Shown here: piece after piece, positions 30,478 through 41,752 of the stretch
How positions within the stretch are numbered: the stretch's first letter is position 1
Layout of the letters: every line of letters starts with the position of its first letter
Source of the DNA: Cercospora beticola
Lineage: Eukaryota > Ascomycota > Dothideomycetes > Mycosphaerellales > Mycosphaerellaceae
Direction: 5' to 3'
NCBI RefSeq assembly: GCF_033473495.1
Contig: NC_088935.1
Span: 4,588,001-4,652,000, forward strand
Length of the DNA stretch: 64,000 bases
The notes under the pieces: generated by a model
Database searches by the model: none
The model's input: only the letters and a program-made list of their open reading frames with translations
What the model was told of the DNA's origin: nothing
Made by a program: the position numbers and the translations under genes

Positions 30478-33339
30478 CGTCTAGCAGGCCGGCGGGCGAT
30501 CTCGCGGCGAATACAGGCGCGCGAAGACGACGGTGGGACCACGTGTGCCCGCGGAGGAGGTGATGGCGGCGGAGTTATGGGGGTGGGCGTTGGCAGTGTT
30601 TGTTACTGCAAGAGGCAGGAGCGTTTCATCTGGCGTGTTTACGGCTCCAAACACAGCAACGAGCCAAAATAAATGAGCCCCGCGTTTCGTGCGCCCCTCC
30701 CTCCGCCATGTGTGGCCTTCACCCTCCGCCGCCACGGAGCATGATTTCATTGTGAGGTACTCGAAGCGCTGCTGCTCCTGCCCTGTCACAGAAATCATCG
30801 GCCGACCGGCCATGTCGCGCCGACACAAGCGCGAGGGACAGCCAGCGCTGGATGAAACTACAACTTCGAATTCACGCCTCCGATACTGTGTCCTCTACCC
30901 TCGACATTCGAGTGCTTCTTTGCTTCTCGTATCTCTGCCTCCCATAGCGTATCACAGGCGTTCCGACTATCGAAGCAAAAAGGGCACAGAATCGCTGTCG
31001 CGTCGAGAGACCAATCAGTGGAAACATTGGCGGATTATCGGTTTGCTGTCCACAACCAGGATCACGCGCAATCACACCTTCCCTATCTTACCTGCACGCC
31101 ATATCAGAGTGAAGCACGTATCTTGTCCAGCATGGCAATACATATACCGCCATCCTCGCCCTCATTGTTCGTTGTCCTTCTGTCTGCCTTATTGGAGTGC
31201 CCTCCTCGCTCTCCTCGTGTCTTGATCTTGGACCCAGCAACACTGGACCCGTCTCTGGCCTCCGCCATTCCACTTCACTCCACTCTGGCAACCCCGGGAC
31301 GTGCCACTGCAAAGGCGACGACTCCGTGCACCAGCACGAAGGAGTCGAAAGGCCCGATGGAATTCCTTCGCGACTGTAGCACGCGACGCGTTCTGGCCTG
31401 ACGGATCCATCTTCATGCTCTATCACGGATCATACCGTGATGAGACGTCTATCTGCGCTAGCTGCATCACTGCACCTGCGTTGTGGCAGCTCTGGACCAC
31501 ACCCACCAACAACCACTTCTGCTGAATACTCATCAGCTTTTGCCAAGGAGCGAGACAAACCAATCGACGTCAACGCAATGAGCGTGACGACGCCACATTC
31601 CTGACCACCAACCACAAATTGCCATCACGGGCAATCCGCTCGTCGGATATAGACGGTCGCAAACAACGTCTTTCCCGAAACACGACCACGGTCGCAGATG
31701 GAGATCGGGCGCATCAGAAACACCCCACGTCGTCGCTGTCGTGTGTGGTGCACGCGAGCCTTCCCTTCATTCAGACCCTCGTGGGTCGGGATTTGAATTT
31801 TACCGCAATATCCCTGCTCCCTTCCCCAAGCGGTAAGCGCGCATGTGATTGTCTATTACATATGGCTTTTGCCTCATATCTATGTCTCTGTATATTGCTC
31901 CATTGACCACAGCAGGCGGATTGGAGGCCTCGTTGGCTCACACTGCACACTCAGGCAAGCTCCTCCACATTGCGTGCGAGGCTGGTCCACATTATCCTGC
32001 TGTTCCAGGCGTCTCTCCGACGCCTCGCAGTTTGGGTGCGGCGTGTCTCGGCTCTACTTAGACCATCCGCTTGGGAGAGTATCGCAGGTCTTATATCGGA
32101 AGAGCTTCGGCGTAGGTTATGCCCTACCTGCGTCGGCAGCTTCGACTCGCGGCTGGTTGATCGTCTGTCGCAGCGCAAGGCGTGTTGTCGGCGTGCTCAT
32201 CTCGGCGAGATCAGCACTGCGTTGTGCTTCAGAGACGATGGGAGAGTTGTCTGCTGCATCTCAGAACGTGCCGATAGTCTCGTCGCTGAAAGAGACAATG
32301 CTCGCGTGCATGGCGCTCCACCCGCCCGCAGGAATCATGGGCTCGATAATCCAGTCAGCGTGCGGGTGGCTTGCCACATTGAAATTTTGGTTGCTGCATC
32401 CATGAAAGTGCACCAGCAATTCAATGTCGCGCCCGTGAGATGAGCAAAATCTGGCGAAGGATTATGTCGGCCGATACGCAGCGCGCATCGTAGGTGCAGA
32501 AGCGAGGCGTCTACGCAGCCAGTAGTCGACCACAGCATGGAACAGGGAACGACCGGACTGTAGCTCCCACTGACCTAGCGGGCTGGTGGCGCGGGTGCTG
32601 GATGCGGCGGGTCCCTCAGCGGCCTGCACGTCGCGGATGGTGAAGACGGACCCTTTGGCAGCACCCGGAATGTCTTCGTCGGTATGGATCTGAGCTTGCG
32701 CGGAAAGTAATGATCCACACGATGTTCGCCTGCTTTGGCAGCACACGCAGCAGGCAGCTCGAACAGACGACGCTGCCATCGCTGCTTCCTCGAGCCTCGA
32801 GGCGGCGACAGGTGAGCATCGGTCGCTGGGCGTGAGCCGAAGCTGTCCGCCCCACTTCTTCCATCGCATTGCCAGATGCAGGCTGGCCGTGGGATGGTCG
32901 ATGAGAGGCATGAACGTCGATGGACAGCCATGTGTACCGTAGCCACACAGCAATGCACACTCACGTAGACAGACAGAGAGTGTCGCGCCGGGGGAATGCA
33001 GGCCGCCCACTGCGCAGGGTGCGAGTGAATTGCATTATTGTACATACTGTAGCGGGTGGAGTGCGGCTAGGCTTGACCAGCACCCGGGCCAACCTGCTAC
33101 TCTTTTGCGTACGTGCGACGACCACTCCAAGTGGATCATACCCTACCTTTACCACCTCATCCCGTCTCGTCACTGTCTCGTCTGGTCCGCCCTCCCTTCC
33201 TCTCTGCCGCGCTGACCTCTGCCACGCCCGGCGTACTATGCTTTGCAGTGCTCGTGCGCCTGCGCCTGCTACCCTCTGCCACGCTCCCCGCGCATGACGA
33301 CTTTGACAAAAGCACGGATTGACCAGGACCGAAACCCGT
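30478..33339. promoter_or_regulatory. Long divergent region upstream of areA (2.86 kb)
   Basis: No coding gene is supported in the longest gap of the window. Frames here are short, overlap on both strands and lack motifs. Four HGATAR-type GATA sites cluster in about 460 bp: CTATCG at 30967, TTATCG at 31035, CTATCT at 31083 and CTATCA at 31420. Pyrimidine-rich DNA lies at about 33170-33220, close to the areA start. A long areA leader, a leader intron or a noncoding RNA would fit, but none is proven. Confidence 0.45.
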
Positions 33340-36137
33340 ATGTCGTTCCGCCCGTCCTCGCCGCGGACAGTGAGCGCAGCGAACCACGCTTCGAGCGACT
33401 CGAGCGCCATATGCTCCCTCACTTCGACGTCTACGCTGGACACGCTGCCCACCCGCCTCGATCTGTCTCCCACCGAGCGCGAGGCCCGCAAGGGCCTGCT
33501 GCGCGAGACCTTCTTCGACCAATTCAAGGACGACTACCCCGCCAGCGCTGCTACCGCTGCCCTCAGCCGCACCGACACCGACGCCGAGACGCCTGAGGAA
33601 ATGCAGAAGAATGATCCGCTGGGAACGCAGATATGGAAGTTGTATCACAAGACCAAGGGCCAACTGCCCAACTCGGAGCGCCTGGAGAACCTGTCGTGGC
33701 GGATGATGTCGATGAACTTGAAGCGGAAAGAACTCGAGAGGCAAGGGTGCGTCAGGCAAGCAGGTGGTGGTAGTGGCATAATAACTGATTCCGATGCAGG
33801 CTGGCTTCCCGACCGCTCGCTCCTGCCCAAAATGCCCCAAGTGGTATCGCGCAGCTGCGTAAGTCCTCCGAACAGATCGGGCAAGTGGCCCAGCAGCAGG
33901 CGCCCAGCGAGGACCACATGAACCTCGACGACTTTCTCGAGCCGTCGTCCATCGGAAGTCCCGCCGGCATTTCGCCCTCGCCCACGCCCGAGCACTCGGC
34001 GACTGTCAGTGCATCCGCGATTCCGATCAGACAGCAGCAGCGCCTGCAGAGCGACGAGCTGTCCATTGCGCGCGCCTCAGCACCTTCCGTCCCACCGCTC
34101 GAGCAGAATCGAACCCACCGCGAATTTTCCTACGTGCAGCGGCACGTGCGCAAGACCAGTATCGATGAGCGAAGGGTAATGCCCACTTCTGCATCTGCTA
34201 GAACTGCTGCTAACGGTCCACACAAGCCCCCAAAACGGCGTGCCGAAGCCTCGCCGCAAGTCCCTCCGGTACAGAACAGCACGCTCGCAGCGCAGGACCC
34301 TGTGGCAGAGGCTGCTCTCCACAACTACACTCTCGATACTCAGCCCCACGCGCCGCACAATGCCCTGCCTTTCAACCTCGATACCTTCAACATCGACAAC
34401 GACACGATACTCAACTCCGCCGGGCCCCTGCAGCAACAGTTCTCATTCTCCCCCGTCGGGTCTCCGATGATGACGACCGGCGGCTTCTCGCATATGTACC
34501 ACCATAACATGTCACACCCGCAAAGCGTGTCCGGCTTCCAGTCTCCACCCACCTCGGCATATCCATCAACAGTTTCGACACCCCAACCTATTCCGGAGGG
34601 CGAGCAGATCTTTTTCGGCAACCAGCTGCATTCAGGCTCTGTACCCAACTTTCAGCACCAACATGGCTCATCTCAACATCTCCAGCATTTGCCTACGAGA
34701 CAGGTGCAGCCTCAGCCTCAGCAGCAGTTCGTGTTCAATCCGAGCAGTGACTCCATGTTCAGCGTTATATCTGCAAGTGCCCCTTCTCACGGATTCCATG
34801 CCCCTAATTTTCAAGTGCCTGGCTCTCTGGACCCCCAACGTACCATGGCCAACGATTACGCAAACACGAGTATGCCCATGCCACGTCACGAGAACATGTT
34901 CACCTTTGGAGGTGATTCGGACAACGAGGATGATGATCCGATGTCGTATCACGACACCAATATGCTGATGTCACAGGGTCTGTCGCCAGAGGATTCAGCA
35001 CTTGATATGCATGGGAACTACCATTGGGATCAATCCATGTCGTCCCAGATCAGTCAGCCAGACAGCAGATTTGGCAGCTTGGGCAGGAAAGGTGTCCAGA
35101 TAGGTGGTGCAGAACTCATTCCGTCTCCCAATCATTGGGACCAGGGTGGCTTGAGCAGAGGCCATGGTTCGGCAGCTTCTGTCAGCGATATCAGAAACCG
35201 AGGCGGCGATCCCAGGACGCGCAAAATTCCTCGCACCACATCAACCCCCAACACTGTAGGCATGGCCACGGGCATGTTCTCGATCCGAACGCAATCGTCA
35301 CCTACGTCTCCTCCCGAATCTGGCTTCACGTCTGCGGCTCCGTCGCGACCCAGCAGTCCCAGACCGGGTGGCGACAACAATGGTGTGCCAACGACCTGTA
35401 CGAACTGCTTCACGCAGACGACCCCTCTGTGGCGACGCAATCCGGAGGGTCATCCCTTGTGCAATGCATGTGGTCTATTCCTGAAGTTGCATGGTGTAGT
35501 ACGGCCTTTGAGCTTGAAAACAGACGTTATCAAGAAGAGGAATCGTGGCAGCGGCAATTCTGTGCCTGTAGGGTCTTCACGTTCGAAGAAGGTAGCAAGC
35601 CGCAAGAATTCTGTTGCACATGGTGGAAGTTCAGCAGCTGGCAAGAACGCTGCAAATGAATCAGACTCGCCCAAATCAGGCGGCGCTTCTGCAGTGAACA
35701 CTCCAACGAGTTCTGGACCATCGGAGAAACCTGTCAAGACGGTCGTGCCCATCGCTCCAGGGCCACCTAAGCCTGCTACTCAGGCTCCTCTGTCGGCGCC
35801 TACACGCCCTGTGGCACCACGACGGACGCGTAAGATCAGCAGGGCCTCGAACGCCATACCGCAACACGATGCGGACATGCTCGACATTGATGACGCTGCG
35901 AACAGCGCAGAACCAAACGGGCAGCGTGATCTGACCAGGACTGCGCACATTGGTTCCAATCTCCTATCCGCTAAAGGCAACGCTCCGCCTATGCACGCGT
36001 CCATGTTCCCGCAAGGCGGCGGCGGACAACAGGCACCCCAATCGGCTTCTGGAAACGATGGCACGGCACCGCCTGGAATTCCGCCTTCCATGCTGACCGG
36101 GCCGCAAGAGTGGGAGTGGCTCACCATGAGTTTGTGA
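33340..36137 (+). CDS. areA: GATA-type nitrogen regulatory transcription factor AreA/NIT2
   Basis: Two exons, 33340-33746 and 33800-36137, joined by a 53-nt intron (GTGCGT donor), giving 914 residues. I chose ATG 33340 ([13 protein letters not shown]). The conserved N-terminal block is [40 protein letters not shown], followed across the intron by [13 protein letters not shown] and MNLDDFLE. One zinc finger (C-x2-C-x17-C-x2-[15 protein letters not shown] ... [12 protein letters not shown]) lies at about 668-692 with a basic tail. The C-terminus ends EWEWLTMSL, a site that in Aspergillus AreA is contacted by the repressor NmrA. It activates genes for secondary nitrogen sources when ammonium and glutamine are scarce. 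Confidence 0.96.
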
Positions 36138-36594
36138 GTAGGAGGTGGCAAGCTATACAATGGGCTTGCGGGAGGTAGTGACACGATGATACCCGAGCCT
36201 GCGTGCTCATTAGAGACTTTTATGTGCGACGATGCTCGGATCGAGGCGTTGGTGAAATTCGAACATTTTGTGTATAGACTGGGCTGATGACTTTGGATTT
36301 TTCCGTCAGTTGCAGATGATTTTGACTTTTATGTCAAATGTTTAGATCTGCTTTCCGACGAAGGCATAACATGATAGATGGTTGGGGAATTCGAATCGAA
36401 CCTTGGCGTATGAAGCGTGCACGGATTTGGTATGTACATGTATAATTGAATGGTAGTACGATGACTTTTGGGCTATGTCATTTCCATGCTTCTTCGTGGA
36501 TCTTGGGCTTGTTATCTACATGTACCAAGCACGATTCACAATGCTCCGCTCAGAGCTCAGGCATACCAGCATGAGAAGTTAGTCAGCCGATTGT
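36138..36594. other. Convergent 3' region between areA and dienelactone hydrolase
   Basis: 457 bp of AT-rich sequence. In Aspergillus the areA 3' UTR controls transcript stability; whether a comparable element is here cannot be read. A tRNA-like B-box match near 36393 was rejected. Confidence 0.4.
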
Positions 36595-37642
36595 TTACAT
36601 GTTCTCGTGGAAGAAATTCAAGAGCAGCTGCTTTTGATCAGTATCGCATTATCACATCATGTCGATCTCGGGATTGGTGCTTACCTGGTATGCTTTCTGG
36701 TAATCAGCTTCCACCGCCTTGTCGCTCAGATCACCGCGTGCAGCCATGAAGCCGTGGACCTGCAAAAGAACTTTGGTCAGCTACAATAATACGATCAAAA
36801 CACATTATTCAACGTACCTGGTTAGGCCACCATTGAACAACATTCTTGACCTTGATCGCCTTCTGCCACTTCTCAACATCTTCCTTTGGCTCATCCTTAC
36901 TCGGAAGCATGGCGAAAGGAATCGTAATGCCTGGAGCATCATTCTCGTCGACCATTGCTGGATGGCACGAAGCTGCTGCTTTGAAGAGTGTTCCTTCTTG
37001 TGAAGAGAGGTTTACGATTTTTCCGCCCCAGCCTGGAAAGTTGTGTTAGTATTGCGGTTATATGTGAGAATTGGGTTGGAGATGAAATTACAGTAACCGA
37101 GAACACCCCATTCGTTGATCGAAGAACGTTGCTCCTTGATCGCCTTGACGACCTTTGGGATTCGCTCGAGGGTCTTTGGTGGTGCGGCTTTGGTCGAGAA
37201 GAACTCGCCGAGCTTCGCTTCCTTGTCTTTGTTGTCTGGTGGGTACTGTTCAACGTGTGAGAATGAGCATTGCAGTCAAGTTAGAGGGAAGTTACTATCA
37301 TACCCAGCTAATGTCCGCTGGTTCTCCATCGAAGAAGTCTGGCATGAAGACTTGATATGGGCGCTCCTTGTCGCCATGAGCGAGGACATCGGCTCCTTGC
37401 AGAGTCTGAGGGAAGAATCCGAAAATGTCGTACTGGGAAGCTGCGTGTCAGCGAATGGTGCTTGAGAGTCAAGGCTGAGGAGGAGCACATGGCACACATA
37501 CCACGACGAGGATGGCCTGTTTGGCATCTTTTGGTCCTGTGGCATAAGTTTTCATGCCCTCGATGGTAATCCATTCGCCCTTCTCCTTGTACCCCTCCGT
37601 GACGATGGGGGGCACAGTGCAGCACGCGTGGGATTGAGACAT
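36595..37642 (-). CDS. Dienelactone hydrolase family protein
   Basis: Six exons: 37502-37642, 37304-37432, 37092-37245, 36818-37032, 36685-36759 and 36595-36627, giving 248 residues. The nucleophile motif GYCWGG spans the third intron, the Asp sits in LPSKDEP and the His in VHGFMAARGD, so a Cys-Asp-His triad is complete. The last 33-nt exon encodes LLLNFFHENM. Family members hydrolyse dienelactones and related lactones or esters; the yeast relative is Aim2. The frame is open upstream of ATG 37642 to another ATG at 37777 that would add 45 residues rich in Arg and hydrophobics (MASPIFRPALLLTRLTSSLC), resembling a mitochondrial presequence. A possible acceptor (TTTGCAG) lies inside that extension, so it may also be an intron. 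Confidence 0.9.
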
Positions 37643-38027
37643 GGTGGCGTACTCGTTCAAGCGGGGCTGGATGCAGAAACGGGGTTTGATATTGGCAGGT
37701 AGGGGTCGGCGAGGTCTGCAAAGTGAAGACGTGAGCCGTGTGAGTAATAATGCTGGTCTGAAGATGGGAGAAGCCATTGAAGTGGACGAGCGAAGTGGGG
37801 TCAGCCGTGGTGACGTTGCATACATCATTGCACATCGATTGCTACCCGTCTACCCTATCTCCGTGCTAACACCGCGAACAACATCAACAAAGTTGGAAGC
37901 TCCAAGAAGTCTGGAGCAACGCTGCACGGCCATCAGAAAAAGTGCTAGAGACAATATATGGTCGTGAAAAGTGTGCCCCGCAACACCGGCTGAAGCCACA
38001 CTTTGATCGCTCGAACGCTACATAATG
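37643..38027. promoter_or_regulatory. Upstream region of dienelactone hydrolase, 3' of DOA4
   Basis: 385 bp containing the optional 45-codon N-terminal extension (37643-37777) and then the DOA4 3' UTR near 38027. Both neighbouring genes are on the minus strand. No separate gene is seen. Confidence 0.35.
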
Positions 38028-41000
38028 CTATTTGCCATTCGCCTCATTGACCGGACGGCGCTGGTAGAAAAGGAGATACGCCTGTTCATTGTCTAAGGCT
38101 TGATCCGGCCGCATGTTTTCGGGTTGGAAGTCCTGGTACCTAGTGTCGTTGAAATGCCGCCAACAAGATCGAGCTTTGTCACGCACCAGTGCGGTGTAGT
38201 GACCACTCCTTGTCGAATCACCCAGATGTCGGACCACCGCATAAGCATCGTACACGTACGGTGGCGTAAGCGAATCTTCCACCTTCAGCGCGTCTTGCCC
38301 ATAATTCCGAGCAATCTCTTGCGCCTCCTGAGGTGATGGCTGGGGGAGGATGAATTCCTCCATATCTAGACCAGTAAGCGGGAAGCGCACGGCCGTACGC
38401 AATTTGCGCTGGTCACCTCGCGCATTACTTTTGAAGCGCTTGAGGGCTACGACCAGGAAAGGGGGCGCACGGGTCATGGTCAATTTCTTCGCAGCCCTGC
38501 GGGGTGTCTTGCACTTGGGACACGACCACTGATTCTCCTTGTCGAGCAGCTCGTCCCTGAAGTGCGCCCTGAGACAGTCCTGTAGTTGTGCGTCTCGCGC
38601 ATCCGGAATCTCCACTTGCAACAGAGCCCAGGCTTCGTATGTCGTGCTGGTGAAGTTGCAATGCGAACACCGTAACCTAGAAGAGTGCTGACCGTAAAAC
38701 AGCGACGTGAGAAACGAATTCTCGCGATGTACATAGCGACCCCATTCCGTCTTAGCCACCACAAGGGCCGGCATGCGCTCTCGTTTCGCCTCTTCTTGGT
38801 CAGTGAGCACGCGCAGAGGATTCTTGCTCCAAACTGCGTTGAAGTCCTCGTGCAGACAATCCACAATGAAGCTGAAGAATTCTTGAGCATCCTGCTGCTG
38901 ATTCGGATCCTTGAACGTGCTGTTCAAGCGCCCACAGAAAGTAAGGAGCGTGGTGGGCTTGATGTAGTCCACATCACGCGCCCATAGCGACCGAACCGTG
39001 TTGGCATATATCTCAGGCAAGAGCCCACGGCTGCCCTTCCAGTTGTCTTTTTGTACCAATCTTTTGTACTGGTCATCCAACATCATGATGGTCAAGGGCG
39101 TGGTCGCAGAAAGAGCTTGCAATGTCGCATTCATGTAGCAAGTGTTGCCGAAGTTCTGAATGCCCGTCTTTGGAAGTCGTAGGTTCTGCGCCAGGTAGCG
39201 TTGTGGCACATAGGGTAGCAACTGACTCGAAGTTCTGGGAATAGGCGTGCTCTGAGAGACTGCTCGATCGCTGACGCCAGTGTAGCTGACTCTTGGCGCT
39301 GCTGGTGGTGGCCGCGCAGGCGGAGGTGGATGTGGATAGACAGAATGTTCCGGGGTTGGAGGGTACTTGGGAACATCGAAGCCAGACGATACGGGCGTAG
39401 ATGCTGGGCGTGCGGGCGGTTGTGCTGCGAGCGTCCCAGCGTCTGGGAATCTTGCGTTGAATTCGTCGATGTTTGGAAACCTGAGAATTTCATCTGTATC
39501 ATCACTCTCGCCTTCGTTCGCTTCGTGTTGAGCGAACGATGATGCTTCAGGCACACTCTCGCTCTGAGCGCGATCGCGCCATTTCTGTTCTTCTTCGGCA
39601 TCAAGAGGATTGTAATCCCGCAAGCGTTGTTTCGGCAACCTCTGTTGACCATCTCTGATGGCAAGCCGACGCTGCAACGGACGGCCCGGCTTGGCTCGAG
39701 TCTGTGTGGCAGTGCTAACTAGGGCTGCATTTCCCACCAAGTCTATCCAAGCTTCGATGCCTCCTACCAAAATGATAGGTGGTCTTTGCAATTTCTTCTC
39801 CTGATTGAAGTCGTAAAGAGCCTCATGCAAACACTTGAGATGCTGTTCTGCTTCGTTGTGGGGTCGCGAGAGAAAGGTCTCAGATTTAGTATCATTGTCA
39901 TAGTAGACCACGAGGTCGTACTGGTCACGGTTATGGAAGATATCTTGTTCGTCATCGGGCGATAGGATCAATTTTTCGGCGAGTTGCTCAGCACTCATGC
40001 CTTGCTGTAGGCCCACCGGCTCGACACATATGACGTTCCGTGAGTATATGTGACCCTGATCAAAATCCATGCGCGACCGACAATCAATCAGCATGATATT
40101 GAAGCGTTCAAGATAGTCGTACAGCTTTTCTGCTGTGATGCGCGTCTCCTTGGGCATGTGCACTGATTTCCGCCGGGGCAGTGGTACAGGTGGCGCTCCG
40201 TTGGACCTCGCGGCAGCAGGTTCGTGCGTTTCGGCCGGTGCGACTGAATTTACGGCATACGGATTTGATGTGAGTGTTGACTTGCGTGAAGGTGCTAGGC
40301 TACGCACACTGTGTCGAGGCGGGGCGATGTCCCCTGTCGTCTGCATGTTTCTGGCTGGGCTGTAGGTGGGACTGGGTGCCTTGGGCATCGCAACAGCCAG
40401 CTCGGTGTCGAGAAGCATTGAGCGAGGCCCCTGAGGTTTGACTCTGGAAGGGAGTGCACCTGAGGCCCCACCATAATCGCTGGCAGATGGCATCGAAGCC
40501 GCAGGCAGCGAGGATAGGGAGGCTCTTGATCCTGGCGTGTTTGACCCAGATATGCGCAGTTTCGCAAAACGATCGTCCAAGTCCTGGCCCATCGGTTGCG
40601 GAGTACGTCCACCGATTGCAGAGATCGGTCGTCCTTGCAGATTGTCAGGCTTGGGAGAAACTGAAGGTTTTGCCTTGTGCCCGCTGGGCTTGGGCGAGCC
40701 ATTTTCGACGCCTAATACCTCACCAGCATTCTGCCGCTGTGATCGTGGCACCGTGCCATAGCGACTGTTGTTATTGACGATAATCTGCTTAATGCTGGCA
40801 AATTGGTCCGCGAGACCAGTGATGCGCCTCTGCAATACCTGCAGCTTTTGCTGCCCATGTTGGTCGTGGATGAAGTGTATATAGTCGCGGTGGCGCGGCA
40901 CCACTTCTACGGCGATCTCTGAAGCGCGTAGATAGTCGACAAAGGCCATATCGGGGCGGCGGTAGTCGATCTTAAACTTGGCATCATTGAAAGATTTCTC

Positions 41001-41255
41001 TGCGCTTGCGAGAAGCTGCGTGATGGACTGGCCATTGCTGCTGAGACTGGCGAGCGCTTCGGCCTGCAGATCGGTGATGTGCGAGTAGACACGTTCGCCG
41101 CCGCCATTGCCACTGCTACCGCCGCCTGCTGCTTGGGCAGAAGTGTTCAATTGCCCGTTGCTTGGTCCGTTTCCCGTGCCCATGCCACTATGGTGGCCCG
41201 AAGATTCTACATGGCGGCTAGGGGGTGCAGGAGGGAGCGGCGGAGCAGCACTCAT
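38028..41255 (-). CDS. DOA4: Ubiquitin C-terminal hydrolase with rhodanese domain, Doa4/Ubp4 type
   Basis: One exon, 1075 residues from ATG 41255 (MSAAPPLPPAPPSRH). A helical USP8-dimer/MIT-like region occurs at about 70-160 (AEKSFNDAKFKIDYRRPDMAFVDYLRASEIAVEVVPRH). The rhodanese-like domain is at about 375-490 (LYDYLERFNIMLIDCRSRMDFDQGHI). The USP domain has its Cys box GIQNFGNTCYMNATLQAL at about 700 and its His box SGHYTALVRDK ... WRHFNDTRY at about 1020, with zinc-binding Cys pairs between. Yeast Doa4 removes ubiquitin from cargo at endosomes just before ESCRT-III closes vesicles. The gene is head-to-head with VPS27 of the same pathway. Confidence 0.94.
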   Translation of the reverse strand: MSAAPPLPPAPPSRHVESSGHHSGMGTGNGPSNGQLNTSAQAAGGGSSGNGGGERVYSHITDLQAEALASLSSNGQSITQLLASAEKSFNDAKFKIDYRRPDMAFVDYLRASEIAVEVVPRHRDYIHFIHDQHGQQKLQVLQRRITGLADQFASIKQIIVNNNSRYGTVPRSQRQNAGEVLGVENGSPKPSGHKAKPSVSPKPDNLQGRPISAIGGRTPQPMGQDLDDRFAKLRISGSNTPGSRASLSSLPAASMPSASDYGGASGALPSRVKPQGPRSMLLDTELAVAMPKAPSPTYSPARNMQTTGDIAPPRHSVRSLAPSRKSTLTSNPYAVNSVAPAETHEPAAARSNGAPPVPLPRRKSVHMPKETRITAEKLYDYLERFNIMLIDCRSRMDFDQGHIYSRNVICVEPVGLQQGMSAEQLAEKLILSPDDEQDIFHNRDQYDLVVYYDNDTKSETFLSRPHNEAEQHLKCLHEALYDFNQEKKLQRPPIILVGGIEAWIDLVGNAALVSTATQTRAKPGRPLQRRLAIRDGQQRLPKQRLRDYNPLDAEEEQKWRDRAQSESVPEASSFAQHEANEGESDDTDEILRFPNIDEFNARFPDAGTLAAQPPARPASTPVSSGFDVPKYPPTPEHSVYPHPPPPARPPPAAPRVSYTGVSDRAVSQSTPIPRTSSQLLPYVPQRYLAQNLRLPKTGIQNFGNTCYMNATLQALSATTPLTIMMLDDQYKRLVQKDNWKGSRGLLPEIYANTVRSLWARDVDYIKPTTLLTFCGRLNSTFKDPNQQQDAQEFFSFIVDCLHEDFNAVWSKNPLRVLTDQEEAKRERMPALVVAKTEWGRYVHRENSFLTSLFYGQHSSRLRCSHCNFTSTTYEAWALLQVEIPDARDAQLQDCLRAHFRDELLDKENQWSCPKCKTPRRAAKKLTMTRAPPFLVVALKRFKSNARGDQRKLRTAVRFPLTGLDMEEFILPQPSPQEAQEIARNYGQDALKVEDSLTPPYVYDAYAVVRHLGDSTRSGHYTALVRDKARSCWRHFNDTRYQDFQPENMRPDQALDNEQAYLLFYQRRPVNEANGK

Positions 41256-41752
41256 GGCGGTGATGAGTCGCACGACTGCATGTCGCAGGCAGACGTTTGG
41301 GTGTGCGCTTGCGGCCTGCTAGTCGCTGCAGTTCGAGCAGTCGGTGGAATCGAGAATCGCGGACAGAAGTTGAGCGAGTGCGAATCGGTCGTCGGAGAGC
41401 GGTGGCGAGTGAGGCGTGCGCGGTCGACAGAGTTGAGACGTGGTTCGTGTACAAAGCAGTTGTAGTGGGCGTGGTGAAGCGTGCAGGCCGCAGTGATGAG
41501 TCCGGTGACGTCGGAGCTCTCTCACTTCACATGTCCCTTCCTCATCCCGTCTTAGCTCTCTACCAACATCTCTCTACCAATTCTCCCTGTCCACTATCCA
41601 CGCCCGAGAGTCCTCACCACGTCTATCACACTCCGCCCTCACCGCCGCCGCAATATCCATCACCACCGCCAACGCCCTTACAGATAAGCTGCCCGCTCCA
41701 CAGGATGTGGTAGGCAGCCATCTCTGCCTGGTTCACGTACAGAATAGCGGAG
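41256..41752. promoter_or_regulatory. Shared DOA4-VPS27 divergent promoter
   Basis: 497 bp between the two start codons. The VPS27-proximal half (about 41520-41700) is strongly pyrimidine-rich on the plus strand (CTTCCTCATCCCGTC, CTCTCTACC repeated), as is common in fungal leaders. Confidence 0.5.

Noticed and set aside
30689..31225. Plus-strand frame of 178 codons in the gap upstream of areA
   Set aside because: No conserved motif, start context poor, and competing frames of similar size on both strands indicate chance.
33157..33840. Minus-strand frame of 227 codons opposite the areA start
   Set aside because: It lies over the clearly conserved areA N-terminal block and has no domain.
36370..36450. 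Possible tRNA: B-box-like GGTTCGATTC on the minus strand near 36393
   Set aside because: The flanking bases do not form a T stem, and no A box or acceptor stem can be paired in the expected distance.
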